Shown: positions 9,872 through 22,589, counted from the stretch's first letter. The stretch: DNA of 64,000 bases from Sipunculus nudus (GCA_026874595.1 CM049316.1:75811676-75875675), one strand, 5' to 3'. Numbers and translations: made by a program. Notes: a model not told the origin generated them from the letters alone.

Positions 9872-12800
9872 TTATATAAGCATGTAAACTGTCAAGGTAT
9901 GGCAATTTGTCTTTACATTTACATATATATATATAAACCTTTTGAATAATAGAAGTAATAGATCAAGTGTGGAGCAATTCGTTTTGTTGAATATAACACA
10001 CTTTTTAGAAAGAATAGCATCATCTATCACAAAATTTAAATTTAAGAGCCAGCTTTTCATCTGTGACATTATTTTCTGGGTTTCCTTGCACTGATAGAAG
10101 AGATGCAATAATGATTCCTTCTCATTTTCACAAAGAGAGCAAAGTATACTATCTTTCTTCCCGATTGTAAATAAGAATGGGTTTAGGGCTATACATCTAT
10201 GCATAAGTTTGAATTGAAAGATTCGTAGTGTTTCAGATATGGTTGTTTTCTTAATATTATTGAAATCTTCAAATATTGTTTCTTCACATTTACATTCCAT
10301 GTCTTTGTTCCATTTTCAATCATTTTTGTAGGTTTTGTATAAATATTAAGTAGAAGTTCATTATATATAATATATGTAACTTTCTTCATTTCCATTACTT
10401 TATGTAATTTTGTTTTACATAATAAAGTACTAGGTTCATATATTTTTATTTCATTATTCCAAATAGTGGGAATTGCATCTACTAAACTCATTTACTGCAT
10501 TTTCTTAATTTTAGCTTTAGTTTTATTTATTAATTCATCATAAGGTAGAAATACATATCTATCATTAATTGTTTTAATAATATCACTGATCTTTGTTATA
10601 CCAGCATTATATAAATGTTTATCATATACTATATATCTCTATCCATTTTAATATAAGAGTTGAAGAATAAAATCTGTGATAAAATATCATGACACATATT
10701 TACTTTATCAAAGTTATATTTGCACCATATATTTAACACTTCTTTCCAAAAAGGGTGACATGTTTTGTTAAAGTATTTTGTGTCTGTGCTTTCTAAATTA
10801 CATTTAAATATTAATTGACCTATTCCCTTGAACTGCTGGTTTACTATATTTCTACATCCTTCTCAAATGTGTCCTGAAAAAAATCGTTTAACCCAATTAA
10901 TTTTATAGCTTCCATTTTTTATTTTATATGTATCATACCAAGCCCTCCGCTTTCTATTGGAGCGACTAGCGTTGTTCTCTTAATTCTGTCTTGTTTACCC
11001 CAATAAATCTGTAAAGTAATGATTCAATTTCTTTAATATATACTGCTGATCGATTAGGTAAAACTTGAAGGGCATGGGTTAATAATGACAAAATATGAGC
11101 TTTTATGATAGCGATCTTTCCAGACACAGACATGGTCCTCTTGGACCATATATTAACAGTTGTTTTTATTTTACTTAGGATCTCTTTGTAATTAATATCC
11201 TTCATTATTCTCCAGTCTGGATAGATGTATATGCCAAGTACTTTGACCGGTTCTAAGCACCATTTGAGTCCTGTTTTTTCGCTATATTTCCTTGTTCATA
11301 TATCATATCATGTATTGGCATTACTACGGTTTTATCTAAATTTACCTTAAGTCCTGATATTTTCTCAAAATGTGCAAATGTTTTAATGGCTTCTTTAACA
11401 GATTGGTAAACCCCTGTCAGCGTTAAAGCAGTATCATCTGCATATTGTATTAATTTATATTCATTATCTCCAATATATTCTCCCTTAATAGTTGGATTAT
11501 TCCTGATTTTACATGCTAATATTTCAGATGCTAATATAAATAAATATGGGGATAAGGGGCAACCTTGTTTTACACCACGAGAAATTGTGAAATACTCAGT
11601 TGCCCATCCTCTATTTATAACACAACTGCTTATGTTAGTGTAAATAATATTAACCCATTTTTTGAAGAATGATCCAAACTGAAAAAGATTTAAAGTATTC
11701 TGAATATGAGACCATTCTAAAAAGTCAAAAGCTTTTTCAAAATCAACTGATATGAAGTAGCTGTTTATTTTTTGTTTTCTGGCATAAGCAAATATATATG
11801 TGATTTTTATTATATTTTCCCCAATATATATATTTTTGATGAAACCTGTTTGATCCGAATTTATTGTACAAGGTAGGATAGATTTAAGTCTATTTGCCAA
11901 AGTTTTTGAAATTATTTTATAGTCTGTGTTCAACAATGAAAGAGGGCGCCAATTTTTTAGAAGTGTTGAATCTTTTCCTTTCTCAGGTATCAAACAAAGA
12001 ATGGCCTGCCGCATAGTCAAAGGTAAAGAACCATTATTAAAATAGTAAACAACAGCATTAATGTAATATTCTTTTAGATCTTCCCAAAACATTTTATAAA
12101 ATTCAGCAGGGAATCCATCTGGCCCAGGTGTTTTGTTATTCTTTCAAGATTTAAGTGTATTAACAAATTCAGATGAGGTAAAATCTTTATCAGATAAGTG
12201 TTTTTCTTCTTCTGTAAGTGATTTTAACTGAGGTTGGATATTAAATTCTGCTCTATAATTTTCATCAGTGCCTGCTGATGAATATAATGCTATATAAAAT
12301 TTAAATTGTTCATTTAAAATGTCTTTTGTATTTGAAAGTATTTTACCACTCTGGTCTTTCAATGTCAGAATAGATTTCTGATCATAGTTCCTTTTTTTCT
12401 AATTGTAGAAAGTATTTAGTTGGTTTATTACCTTCTGCATACCATTTTGTTCGACATCTTACAACAGCACCCTTAGTTTTTTCCTCAATAAATATCCTAT
12501 GATTGTTTTGTACAGTTTCCCATTTGAGTTTATCTTCATGGCTTTTAGTTATGTTATAATGATAATGTGTTTCCTGCAATTCTCTTTCCAGATTTAATAA
12601 TTTATCACAAAAGATTTCTTTTTCCTATATGCATATGCTATACTTTCACCTCTAATCTGACATTTGAGTGTATCCCACAAGAGACCTGGATCAGCTTCAT
12701 TATTAATCTGAACTGTTGATTTAATACATTCTTTTATAATTTTAATATAATTTTCATCTTCTAATAAAGAACAGTTAAGCTTCCAATATCCAGGTCCCCT

Positions 12801-13530
12801 TTTTTGGTCACTAAAAGATACTAATGGATATCAACGAGTGATCTGTCTTGTAACCAGGCTGGATATCTGATCGAGAGATGAAACTGTTAAGGCAATCACT
12901 AATTAAAAAATAATCCAGACGACAAAACACAGGTTTGGGGTTATATCTATGCCAGGTGTATTTAAAAGTGTCTGGATGTTGTACTCTCCAAATGTCTGTT
13001 AACTGGGCTAATTCCATCCACTGTCTCAAAATTTGTCTCACTTTATCATGTGTATGTTCATTCCCTCCATCTTTATCAAGTTGTGAGTCTATAACTACAT
13101 TAAAATCTCCGGCAGTAATAAGTTTGTCTACTTCTAATTCTGCTAATACATTAATTAGACTTGTAACAAATTCTGGTTCATCCTTATTTGGCGCATAAAT
13201 ATTGACTAAAGTAATATTATGTAATCCCACAACTGTACTGACAATAAGAAATCTCCCATATTCATCTTTTACACTGTCTTTGATTTGAATTCCAGTCTTG
13301 TTTTTCACTAATATACAGACTCCTCTAGCTTTATTGGTACCATGACTAAAATAAATATGATGACCCCATTCAGCCTTCCATCTGCTTTCAGATTCTTGGT
13401 TGCTGTGAGTTTCTTGCAGAAATATAACATCAAGCGGTTTTCTGTTTAGCCAATCAAATAATTCCCTTTTATTTCTGTGGCTACCCAAACCTCTCACATT
13501 TAATGAAGCAATCTTACAGGTGTCTCCCAT
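9872..13530 (-). pseudogene. LINE 1 ORF2: endonuclease-reverse transcriptase, multiply broken
   Basis: The protein starts at the ATG at 13530 (MGDTCKIASLNVRGLG), giving an intact AP-endonuclease domain to about 12811. Motifs are SLNVRGL, QETH, YAPN, AGDFNVV, LDYFLIS and TDHS. Further pieces follow in shifted frames: linker (12382-12579), pre-RT (12144-12362), and reverse transcriptase (11253-12092) with GVKQGCPLSPYLF and the catalytic YADD. Thumb-region pieces and a C-terminal knuckle, CSLC followed by HLFYQC, end near 9872-10300. At least five frame breaks or stops separate these pieces, so no active protein can be made. Endonuclease and reverse transcriptase would together carry out target-primed insertion. 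Confidence 0.88.
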
Positions 13531-14650
13531 GAATACTGTTTACTTGGAGGTTATTAACTTTAAATGTCCATTAAATTTGATACCTGAAATATAATTCATG
13601 ACCCCTACATTAAACTGAATAAAACAATTAAACACAGTCTTCTCATTATAACATAGAAACAATATATCAACATTACATAAAACATACATATGAAATATGG
13701 AACATACCATCAAAGTATCACATGTGTAAAAAAAATAAGGGTACGTAAAAGGACACTATACTTAAGAGATAAAAAAAAACATATTTGGAAACACTTCCTG
13801 GTTTCAGTGCACAGAAGGTTCTACCTCTCAACAGTAGAAAAAGTGTATACTGTATGGTGTGGCTGATACATATTACAGTAGGTAAAGCTCATGCACTTAT
13901 CTCAACTCTGACAAATTCATTAATTTAGTTTATGTGAAAATCCTGCACCAACAATTAATGTTACTTAGGCGGCTGCAATAAGCAATCTAAATATCTCAAT
14001 CTGTACATTATACTGTGTCTTGCATTAACCCAAATGTCCTAATCAGCAGTGAATGGAAGCAATGGTGGATTACCATTTTGTGTGAATCTCGAAAACAAAA
14101 GTAAGGGAACATTTAATTTAAAAGTTGTTAAAAAAAGTCAGTACCATCTAACCATCATCCTCTGACTAATATTAACAGACTGTGTGATTTGAGATTAGAT
14201 ATTAAATCTGTTCAACTGAACAAAAGGACAGAAAAAGAATAAATAAAAAATTGAAGACTCGGTTTGAAAGATGGCTATAGCTCACCTATAGTCCCCTACC
14301 CAGATACCAAAAAAAAAAGAACAGTAAAAGTGATCAAGGGTTGGTTTCATCAAATGTGTATAACAAATACAATGTAACAAGAAATTAATTGTTGAAAAGT
14401 TGACCTGAAAAAATTCATACACACAGCCTCACATCACAGAATATATACATAAGTGTCCTATGAGTCATGAAGCTTGACTGACAAGCATGCGCTTTGCATG
14501 TATGTGAGCTGATATGCATGGTCACCTTCAACCACATATAATCAGGACCCACCTATCAGTTTAATTCTAAATTGTATGCTCAGTTTAAGACTCATGACCC
14601 CAGTTACGTGTTTGTCTTCGACAAACAAGTAAAAAAAATGACATAAAAGA
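13531..14650 (-). other. LINE 1 inter-ORF spacer, no coding signal
   Basis: AT-rich sequence between ORF2 and ORF1 with several A- or T-runs and no recognisable product. With the 740-bp insertion removed, the spacer is still about 2.4 kb, long for this class of element, so further unrecognised insertions are likely. Confidence 0.5.
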
Positions 14651-15720
14651 TACTTGTCAGTCTCAAAATACCTAGAAACATCATGACAATGAGTGTAAAA
14701 GTAATTAAGATAATACTCAATATAGTGGTTAATGAGAGGCTAGTCCGCCACGTACGGACTCCATATATCTATGATACGGAGTCCGACCGTCTGGCGGTGA
14801 GAGTTCACCCTGCCGTTCATAGAATGACCTGTAACATGAATTACCACTGCTTGTTGTGCGATAGAGAAACAATCTTGTATTTATATAGAAAAAAAACTTT
14901 TAATGTATCAAATTAAATCGATATATCACCTTTATGTGCGCCTTTAAATGTTTTTTTTTTTGTCCTTTTAACTGCCGGGGTTCAGATGTTATATGCCAAC
15001 TGGACACCGAGGGAAAAGGAATCTCATGCAAATTAGGTGGGAAATCTATGCAAAAGATAAATTCAGGGGGGGCTTTTCCCAGGAATGCCAATGCCGTGCA
15101 CTAGGATAGACCATATTTTCATAAGCATCCTTCCCATCATACATCGCTTGTTGTCAATGATGCTAAATTCCTATTGGTTGTTCCAACCGGAAAGCGCCAT
15201 CGGCCAGACGGAGACGATGCAATATCTGACTTCATCCAGAGTAAGTGCCCATACTTTATTAATGCTGATCATTGAGCAAAAGTTTTGGTCCCAACGGAGT
15301 CTAAGCATCTGTAACAATTATAATATGTGGGGTTTGTTTGGTGTCCTCACGCTTCACAAGGCATATACGTGTCTGAGGGTCTGTACGGATTCGTACAAAC
15401 TTAGATAGTATAGACTCCTCCCGCCAGAGGCTGCAGCGCTTGTATTGTTAACTATATGTCAGCGCTGCAAGACTGCAGCAAATGAGAGGCATGCATAACA
15501 AATTAATGACAATCAGTGTTCAAAATACCATCCATCATAGGAATATTGTATAAAATAAAAGAATTGATGGTCAGTCTCAAAATACCCTTAGAAACATCAA
15601 GATAATGAGAGTAGAAGTAATTTAGATAATACTGAATATAGTAGTTAATGAAAGACATGCATAACAAATTAATGACAATCAGTGTTCAAAATACTATCAA
15701 CCATAGGGATATTGGATGAT
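14651..15720. repeat. Tandem duplication of ~163 bp, first copy interrupted
   Basis: The segment GTCAGTCTCAAAATACC...AACATCA...TAATGAGAGGCATGCATAAC occurs twice. The first copy is 14654-14740, resuming at 15491-15566. The second is 15567-15720. Once the 740-bp insertion at 14741-15480 and one target copy are removed, the two units are adjacent with a period of about 163 bases. Confidence 0.75.
14741..15480. mobile_element. 740-bp non-autonomous insertion with 10-bp target duplication
   Basis: The bases AATGAGAGGC lie immediately on both sides (14731-14740 and 15481-15490). The neighbouring copy of the same tandem repeat shows the uninterrupted site, reading AATGAAAGAC. The insertion begins TAGTCCGCCA, contains a hairpin pairing GGACTCC (14757-14763) with GGAGTCC, and ends in GACTGCAGCA after another inverted pair (GCAGCGCT/AGCGCTGC). 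I see no convincing terminal inverted repeat and no coding frame with a recognisable product. A 9-10 base target duplication fits Mutator-like elements, but the class is an inference. Confidence 0.75.
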
Positions 15721-16646
15721 TTTGCACGATAAAGTGATTGCTCTATTAAACTTTAAAATGCTGTAGTGAATTCTCATAACTGCTGGTCATATTTTAAAGA
15801 CCTAAATAAGTTTTATCCTGTAAAAATGTCTAAAGCATAAAATGTGTATATATTTTACTAATGGACAGTTAGAAGATATGATTCCATTTTTTTGGAGGGG
15901 GGGGTGTGATATATTAATGATCTCTTCACTTACACACTTCTGTGAGCTGGTGAGAGCTGTGTGTTGGTCTCATAATAAACATACCAACCAAAAAGCAACT
16001 CATGCATTTACTGAATATGCGTTCACAATTCCAGTGGCAAACTAAAATATATTGAAAGACCAATCATGAAATAATTGAGTATGTGTATGTAAACAACTAA
16101 TATAAATATACCAGCCCTATTATTCAGCTGATGAAAATATCCATGATTGATAAGCAATATAACTTCCAACATATACATGTACCAACATCTGCTGGGGGGT
16201 GGGTTAATTGAAATAGTCTATAGTATGAGAGATGGTTACTAAGTGTAAACAGGCGCTAAAGCAATTAAGCAGGCGGACAGTAGGTATGGACAGCAGGGAC
16301 ACAAACCAGATGTATATGCTAATTTTTTCCGCTTCTTGAAGTCTTATTATCATCCTCAGAGTCCAGCATTGCATTTTATGAATTATGTCACCATACACGG
16401 TGAGCGATAAAGCGGCAACTGCAGCTTATCAAAAGGTCTCTGTATCCCATGAGTCTTGAATAACCAAGACGCATAAAACCAGTCACAAGGTACGATGTAG
16501 TGGGACTACCAGTCCCTTAAGGATTGTCTTCAAATTGCGCCATCTGACGACAAAACAAGTGATCAAGCATAAAAGTCTCTTGCATTGGCGCGAAGGACAC
16601 ATGGAAATACGATGTGCATAATCCTGTTGCGTCACGATGGTCACAA
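15721..16646 (-). other. LINE 1 spacer upstream part, no coding signal
   Basis: AT-rich sequence between the tandem duplication and the end of ORF1. Open frames at 15842-16045 and 16204-16398 have no recognisable motif. Confidence 0.4.
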
Positions 16647-17540
16647 TCAAGTCTGTGCAACAGAAGCAGCTGTGTCGTCATGAATTGGAGTCAGCTGACC
16701 GTTAATTATTAGTCGGCCGCGGTAGAATCTGACTTTCTGTTTATTTGTATTGGCCTGCTGCATCTGTTTCAGAGCCTTTTTCTTCAGGATGTTATCCTCC
16801 TTTATGAGGTCTTCGACAAAGAAAGTGTTGTCCCAACTTCGTTGGTTGTGGATCTCTCTCTGCGTTCTAAGCAGACTATTTCTGACTGGCAGGCTATAGA
16901 ATTTCACTATAATGTGCCTGTTGACTCCAGTCTTTCTGTTCCCTGTTCGGTGGGCATTCTCTATTTAGTCAAGTACATTGTCCATGTCTGCGTCACCGGC
17001 CAGTTTGTGGTCACATATAGTCTTTGTTACCACTTGTTTACAACTCTCTCCCCTTTGTTCTGGAACACCAAGTAATCTAAGGTTATATTCTCGGCTATAA
17101 CGCTCCATATCCATGAGTTTTGTTTTTGCCTTTGAAAGTTCTTGCTCTGTTTCACGTTTTTCTGCTTTAAGTTTAATAATTTCTTCCTTAAGGAGTTCGT
17201 TTTCAGTCTCAAGAGTGTCTGTTCTTGTATTCAGTGTCTCAATGTTTGATTGTGTGAATTCCAAACTCTGTATCACACCGTTCACTTTTTCCTCAAGGTC
17301 TGTGTATGTGTTATCTGTCCTGTCCACATCTTTTTTAATATTCTCCAAATCATTCAGTAGTGTGTCTTTAAAATCTTGTAAGGCTTCCTTAAAAATACTT
17401 TCCAGCTTTAAACACTTTGCATCTACCATAGAAGTCAAGGTGTCACTTGCCTGTGTATGTGATGATTCACTCTGTGTTGATTCACTCTGTGAGCCCCTGT
17501 CAGATGAACTTGCCATTTTTTTTACTAATTTTAGCTTTCT
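16647..17540 (-). pseudogene. LINE 1 ORF1: coiled-coil RNA-binding protein with nonsense codon
   Basis: ORF1 proteins of L1-type elements coat the element RNA. The frame reads MASSSDRGSQSE near 17514, then a long heptad-rich coiled coil (ESIFKEALQDF to ELLKEEIIKLKAEKRETEQE). The RNA-binding core motif RYSREYNLRLLGVPEQRGE follows near 17080. An in-frame TAA follows DNVLD near 16967. The same frame then continues with IENAHRTGNRK, IIVKFYSLPVRNSLLRTQRE and a C-terminal part to 16647. One stop therefore cuts an otherwise collinear protein. An alternative upstream start (MSKTDTPRRVK, at about 17597) joins only through a one-base shift in an A-run, so the true N-terminus is unclear. Confidence 0.82.
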
Positions 17541-17640
17541 GTAAGTATTTCTCAAAGCTGGTTTTGACACGTCTAGGAGTATCGGTTTTGCTCATTGATC
17601 TAGTTTTAACATGTGGCCTTTGTCTTTCGGTAGTTTCTTG

Positions 17641-18608
17641 ACGATTTTTGTATTTTTTCTTTTGTCAATTGAACAATCAGAAGATCTAGGTCGATCACCA
17701 AAATCTGAGTTCGCGCTTTTACCACACCCACAGATCTGAGTTGTTAAGTTCTAACACAAGTAATGCAGTATTACAGTAATCAGTTACTGAGTAAGGCAGT
17801 AATACTTATAGCCGTCTTGCATCTTTGAGTGCCAATAAATGCACACTGTTATGAAAATTGTCGACAAGGTTACAATATAAATCAGAGGGCTATACAATTA
17901 AACTTATATCTTCGTCAATAAAAATTACTGACCTTTTACCAGAGATATATCAAATATACTTTTGGTAACAGGAGATATCGTCGCATGCATATGAACACAT
18001 GAATACTGCATATCGTCGCATGCTCATGAACACATAGGAGTGGGAGACGCTCTGATTCGACAGGGCCAAGATTGATACATTTTGTTTATACCCATCAGCT
18101 TTAAAGAGTGAAGCGCTGGTGTGGGGAAAATGTAACACTTTTTAGCACTGGTTACAGGCCAATGTTTACCAATAGATGGTATATAGGATCATATAGGCTG
18201 CGTCTTTTGACTTACTGAAAATTTCATGTGTCATTATGGACTCAATATATGACAGAGCCAAATCGGGCCTGCCTTGTCCCATCCCTGCGTTTCTCCTCGT
18301 TTTGTGATTTTATTACGAAGAGAAGGAAGAAAACAGATTGCTGTTACTTTGAATGATACCTTGGGTAACTTTTATAAAAATTATAAACATATGCCTCGCC
18401 TGTATTAAAAATAAAACATATTTATTATGACAGGTCCATCGAGCATTTATAGTTGAAAGTTTACGTGTACACGTGTCAGGAATGTCCGACCTGACCATAT
18501 ATGTCCTACCTCCACGTGTGTTTACATGGCCTCATTTTCAGTCCGGCAATAACGTTCGCTGATTGGCTAATAGAACTGTCTATCACGCACTCGCCGTCAG
18601 GTCAATTA
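17641..18608. other. Intergenic, no gene recognised
   Basis: May include the 5' end of LINE 1. At 17973-18035 a ~35-bp direct repeat (TATCGTCGCATGC..CATGAACACAT) occurs twice. Nothing else is supported. Confidence 0.4.
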
Positions 18609-19004
18609 TGCCGTATCCGCACTTGGTTCGCATCTAAACCGGATTATACTAAACCGGTTTACTTAAGTCTCGAAGTAGTCCGCTTTGCGTCCGCAATGTA
18701 GTTCGCTTTACAAAAGCCTAAACCGGTTTATATAACACAATTTGAGCTTGCTGTCGGCACTTGGTTCGTAATCCGATTCAGGCCTTCAACTGAGCGCTTT
18801 CTCGCGCAACGCATGCTGGGCAACATCAACGGTAGCGTTCAAGACCGCTCGCTGAAACAGGACTCATTCGAACTAGAAGCGGGTTTGCCTGTACGCACTA
18901 GAGACCGGTTTACTGTAAACCGGACGAAAGTAAACCGGACTACTGTAGACCGCCTTTCAAGCGGACTACAGTGAACCGGATTATTTGCTAGTGCGGACAC
19001 GGCC
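18609..19004. mobile_element. Harbinger-like MITE with TTA target duplication
   Basis: Terminal inverted repeats TGCCGTATCCGCACT (left) and the complement of AGTGCGGACACGGCC (right) match at 13 of 15 bases. TTA flanks both ends (18606-18608 and 19005-19007). The interior is full of AAACCGG/CCGGTTT words, placed so that inner parts also pair across the element. Length is 396 bp with no coding capacity. A three-base TTA/TWA duplication is typical of PIF/Harbinger; family assignment is by this feature only. Confidence 0.75.
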
Positions 19005-19790
19005 TTAGAGACGTAACATAACTGAGTACCTCAACAAGGTGTAGATCGTCTATGGCACTTGGTGTACACATTGTGAAATTGGGCAAAGACAAAGCAGCAG
19101 ATAAGACAAAAATAGATCTTTTAGTGTAAAGAAGCTGTTTTGATGAAAACATGAAAAAACAACTTGAAATTTGACCAATGTTGTCTTCATCTAGCTGAAT
19201 TAATTATAATTAACTAATAATTATTTAATCTGACAGAAAAAGGAAGTTGTTCTGTGACCAAGATGTTATGAAACGCATCATGCTAAATCATGAAAACCAT
19301 AGCTGTCTAGACACGCTAATAACATAGTATGACGACAGTATACCTAGTGTTGCCAACATCTCGTGTACAAAACAAATGAAAAAAACAATAATTGTATTAC
19401 GTGTAAAATAAAGATAAATAACAATATATCTGTATCAAATACTAGTTTGAAAAGCCAATAATTCGTGATTTGAATGCATTCCTCGAGAGTGTTATGTGAA
19501 ACAAAGAAGCTTAAACGGTTAAATTAACTGAAATAAGACATAGATTGCACTAGCAATTTTGTAGTTTGTCTGTTAGCAGTTTAACTCAAAGTTACTCTCG
19601 TACTTTCATGATTTTTTTTTTTTTTTTGGGGGGGGGGGGGGGTTGTATTGTTTAATTTTAAGTATATATTTCCATTATGGTACATGGCAATTTCTTTAGT
19701 CGGCCTGGGGTCATTGCTGTTTGCGGGTATTAGATAATACTTTGGTCAAGAACTTGTATACCTACGCTTTAAACCAAACATGGAGTATCG
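19005..19790. other. Non-coding; T16-G15 homopolymer pair at 19612-19642
   Basis: No gene is seen. A run of T followed directly by a run of G stands out near 19612-19642; its length is likely unstable and may be a sequencing trouble spot. Confidence 0.5.
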
Positions 19791-20760
19791 GAAACATGAC
19801 ACCCATAATTTGATAGTTTAATAATTGAGAAAGAAATCATGTAGGTTCATATTATATAGTTTGCTTGTTTTATCACACATCTCAAAACATTGCAATCATA
19901 TTCGTGGATTGGTGGATCATAGGCGAAAACATTTTGTATTCGTGCAGATATGTTAATGTTTTGGAGTTTTGATCTATGGATATAGGTGTAGGTACCTGTT
20001 TCTGATTATTTCCTAATTTATATCATAGAATCCCGAGGATAGACCAAAATCTATCACTCTGTGATATCTGCGGGTGTATACGAGGCAGATCTTATTACGG
20101 AGCTCACTGAGAGTAAGGGCATTTTATAAGGTTTTTTTTAATTTATTTTTTATACTTAATTTTAAAAAAAAAAGAATATACAAATTGCTTGATTTAGAAG
20201 TTTTATCTTTGTATTTTGAAAAAAAAAGAAAATTCAACCTATTTCCATTCCGTAAGACCTGTCATGTGGCTACATATGTACAGTTTATCCTGAATTAAAG
20301 AACATCCTTTCTTGAAATGAAGGCACCAGGCCCATAGATTCAACCTATATACACAAACATAATATATAATACATAGTCAGATGAAATATAATAATACATA
20401 ACGCAACTTATTAACTAATAATAAAACATTTGATTTGCTAGCATATGTAAAATCGTACGTACACGATGGATATAGGTTTTACGCGGTTATTTGACTTTAT
20501 TTATTCAATACGATATTATTTTTTCGGTACCCACCTATAAATTGCTCCAGGTTTTGGTAAAAATATATAACTCTTTGCATTACATTGACAAGTTGGTACA
20601 AAACGTGTTAATGCAATTGTTGCTATGTTTGTTTACATCTATTATAAATAATCATAATAAATAATAGTTTGAAGCGTTCTGCCTTGTTTGATAATTGCAC
20701 AGACAAGTCCTGTTTAACAGACACACTACTCATGAAACTGTGTCTGCTTATTGATTTAAA
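19791..20760. repeat. 3' flank of TRIM-NHL copy 2, paralogous to 3939-5353
   Basis: Collinear but diverged similarity to the downstream flank of copy 1 (for example GAAATCATGTAGGTTCA and TTTGCTTGTTTTATCACA). It contains no recognisable coding sequence; the open frame at 20074-20298 is low-complexity. Confidence 0.6.
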
Positions 20761-22589
20761 TCATCCCCCAAATTTGAACAATTTTAAACTATGTGGTTCT
20801 CCTAAATTGTTCTCCAATATCCACAGGTAAGGAAATCTGTGCACAATTTCTGCTGGGTGAAAGAGCAAATCCCTCCCTGTACAGAGAGTCCTGAAAAACG
20901 TACCATCCATGTTAAATTCTTCTATGGTACAGTTATCCATATCCGCAACAAGGAGGTTCCCGTTACTCATCCCGCTGATTCCTCTTAATCCATCAGGTTA
21001 ACCTTCCTGATGCTCATCGACTCCGAATCTGGTCAGTACAGCACCAGCCTCGTCACAGATGATCACCTGGCCAATAATCCAGTCAGTGATGACTAGTTTA
21101 GTCATCCCGCTGTGACTGATCTTCAGTATATTACTAAAATAACCACAATCTTTAATTCTGAATGTTTCACTGTAATGGGAATCAAAGAGTGATCGTTTAG
21201 TGATGGAGTCTGAAGACAGAATAAAAACATTATTTTCAGACACGGCTAACCCTATAGGATCTGATACCGGAGGATTAAGTTTATGATTCATGGTAGAAAT
21301 ATTCTGTTTTATCTGAGTCACTGTACCTCCGTCTGTACTGATGACGTAAACATCACCACCATGCACACAAGCTGCCATACCATCATCATGTAGCAGTGAC
21401 TTTGTACCGTCCTTGTACACTTTGTAAACAGGCCCTCCATCATAATCACAGACAATAACGTCTCCTTCTGGTGTTCCACATATCCTCCTTGGGGTCTTTA
21501 TGTCACACCCATTACCACATGTTATATTTAATATCTCTACAGGTGGCGCAGGTGTGAATGGAATATTAGTTACATCTGTCATCCCACACATGAGCTTACA
21601 TTTCCGTAAGGCTTTAAGTGCGTCCTCGGCGTTATCTAGCCGACATTTACTAGTTGACACAAAACTGAAATCTGGTATTGACGATAAAGAATTTCTGACC
21701 TGGAGACACATTTCCTTACTCGGAACATCAGCTGACTTAAGCTAGTAAAGAACACCTGCCTCTTCTAGTTTTAGTAGTTGACTCCCGCTTAAAATGGCGG
21801 CGGATGCCCGTTCAATATAAACTGTGTATTCCTGGAACACCGCGTCGATGTTAGCTTTACACAATTGTTATTATTTCCTGTTCAAGTCTTTCGACCTCTT
21901 TTTTTATCAAATCAAGTGATCGTTTTATATCCTTTATACACTGATACTGTTCGAGATATCTTCGTTTTGCTGCCACCTCCAAGTTTCCTATTCTGAGCAG
22001 TTCCTCCAATTCTTTAGTATATTGTTTCACATTTCCTTTAATCTTCTTAATCCCGGATGACATTTGGTCCAGGCTGTGATCTTTATGCAAGCCTTCATTA
22101 ACACAATGTAAACAAACACCACACGTGCACGTGGTACACACGCCTTGAAGTGCCGCCCCATGAAGCTCACATATATTTCTGCTCAGTTCGTGAGACGAGA
22201 ACAGAGGTGACTGCTTGTGCTTTTCGCCGCAGTTTTCACACAGGATGACGGAACACATCAAACACAAAGAATTTCCCTTCTCTAACTTGCATACCTGGCA
22301 GGAGATGAGGCTGGGCTCTTTTTTTAATGAAATCAGCAATCTGCTGAACATTTATATCTATGGGTAAGCTTAAGGTGTCGCCGGATGGTAGTGCCGATAT
22401 CGTCCGACAGGTGGGGCACTCTACCTGTGTTCTGGCAAAGTGTCCCTCACGGTGACGCTTCTCGTGCCATTTATTAATACATTCGGTGCAGAATGAATGT
22501 ACGCATGGCAGGATTCTTGGCTGTCGTCCTTCCTTGCTGTTGAAGCAAATGGAGCAACGGATCAGGGATGAAACATCAGGAGTCGCCAT
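20761..22589 (-). pseudogene. TRIM-NHL-type RING E3 ligase gene copy 2, broken in four places
   Basis: Starts at the ATG at 22589 and has no introns. Order along the protein: a C3HC4 RING (Cys12, Cys15, Cys29, His31, Cys34, Cys37, Cys58, Cys61), two B-box-like zinc modules (CQVC..CLMC..CENC and CELH..CTTC..CLHC), a coiled coil (GIKKIKGNVKQYTKELEELL to VERLEQEI), then a beta-propeller with NHL-like strands. In the family, RING recruits E2 ubiquitin enzymes and the propeller binds targets. Defects: one extra A in an A7 run (22319-22325) shifts the frame after IADFIKK; a short deletion near 21866 shifts it back before QLCKANID; in-frame TAG at 21742-21744; in-frame TAA at 20998-21000. Four lesions argue for a pseudogene, although the homopolymer shift alone could be a sequencing error. 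Confidence 0.85.

Larger units (their letters stand above)
9524..17640 (-). mobile_element. LINE 1: two-ORF non-LTR retrotransposon (L1/Tx1-like), degenerate
   Basis: Minus-strand element. Its poly-A tail shows as a T-run at about 9524-9537 and ORF2 occupies 9872-13530. A long spacer holds a 740-bp insertion, and ORF1 lies at 16647-17540. Coiled-coil ORF1, an AP endonuclease at the N-terminus of ORF2, reverse transcriptase and a C-terminal Cys/His knuckle match the L1/Tx1 group. The tail lands inside the reverse transcriptase frame of the LTR element, so the LINE is the younger insertion. The 5' boundary is not defined, and I could not find the continuation of the LTR element or a matching target duplication on the right. 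Confidence 0.8.
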
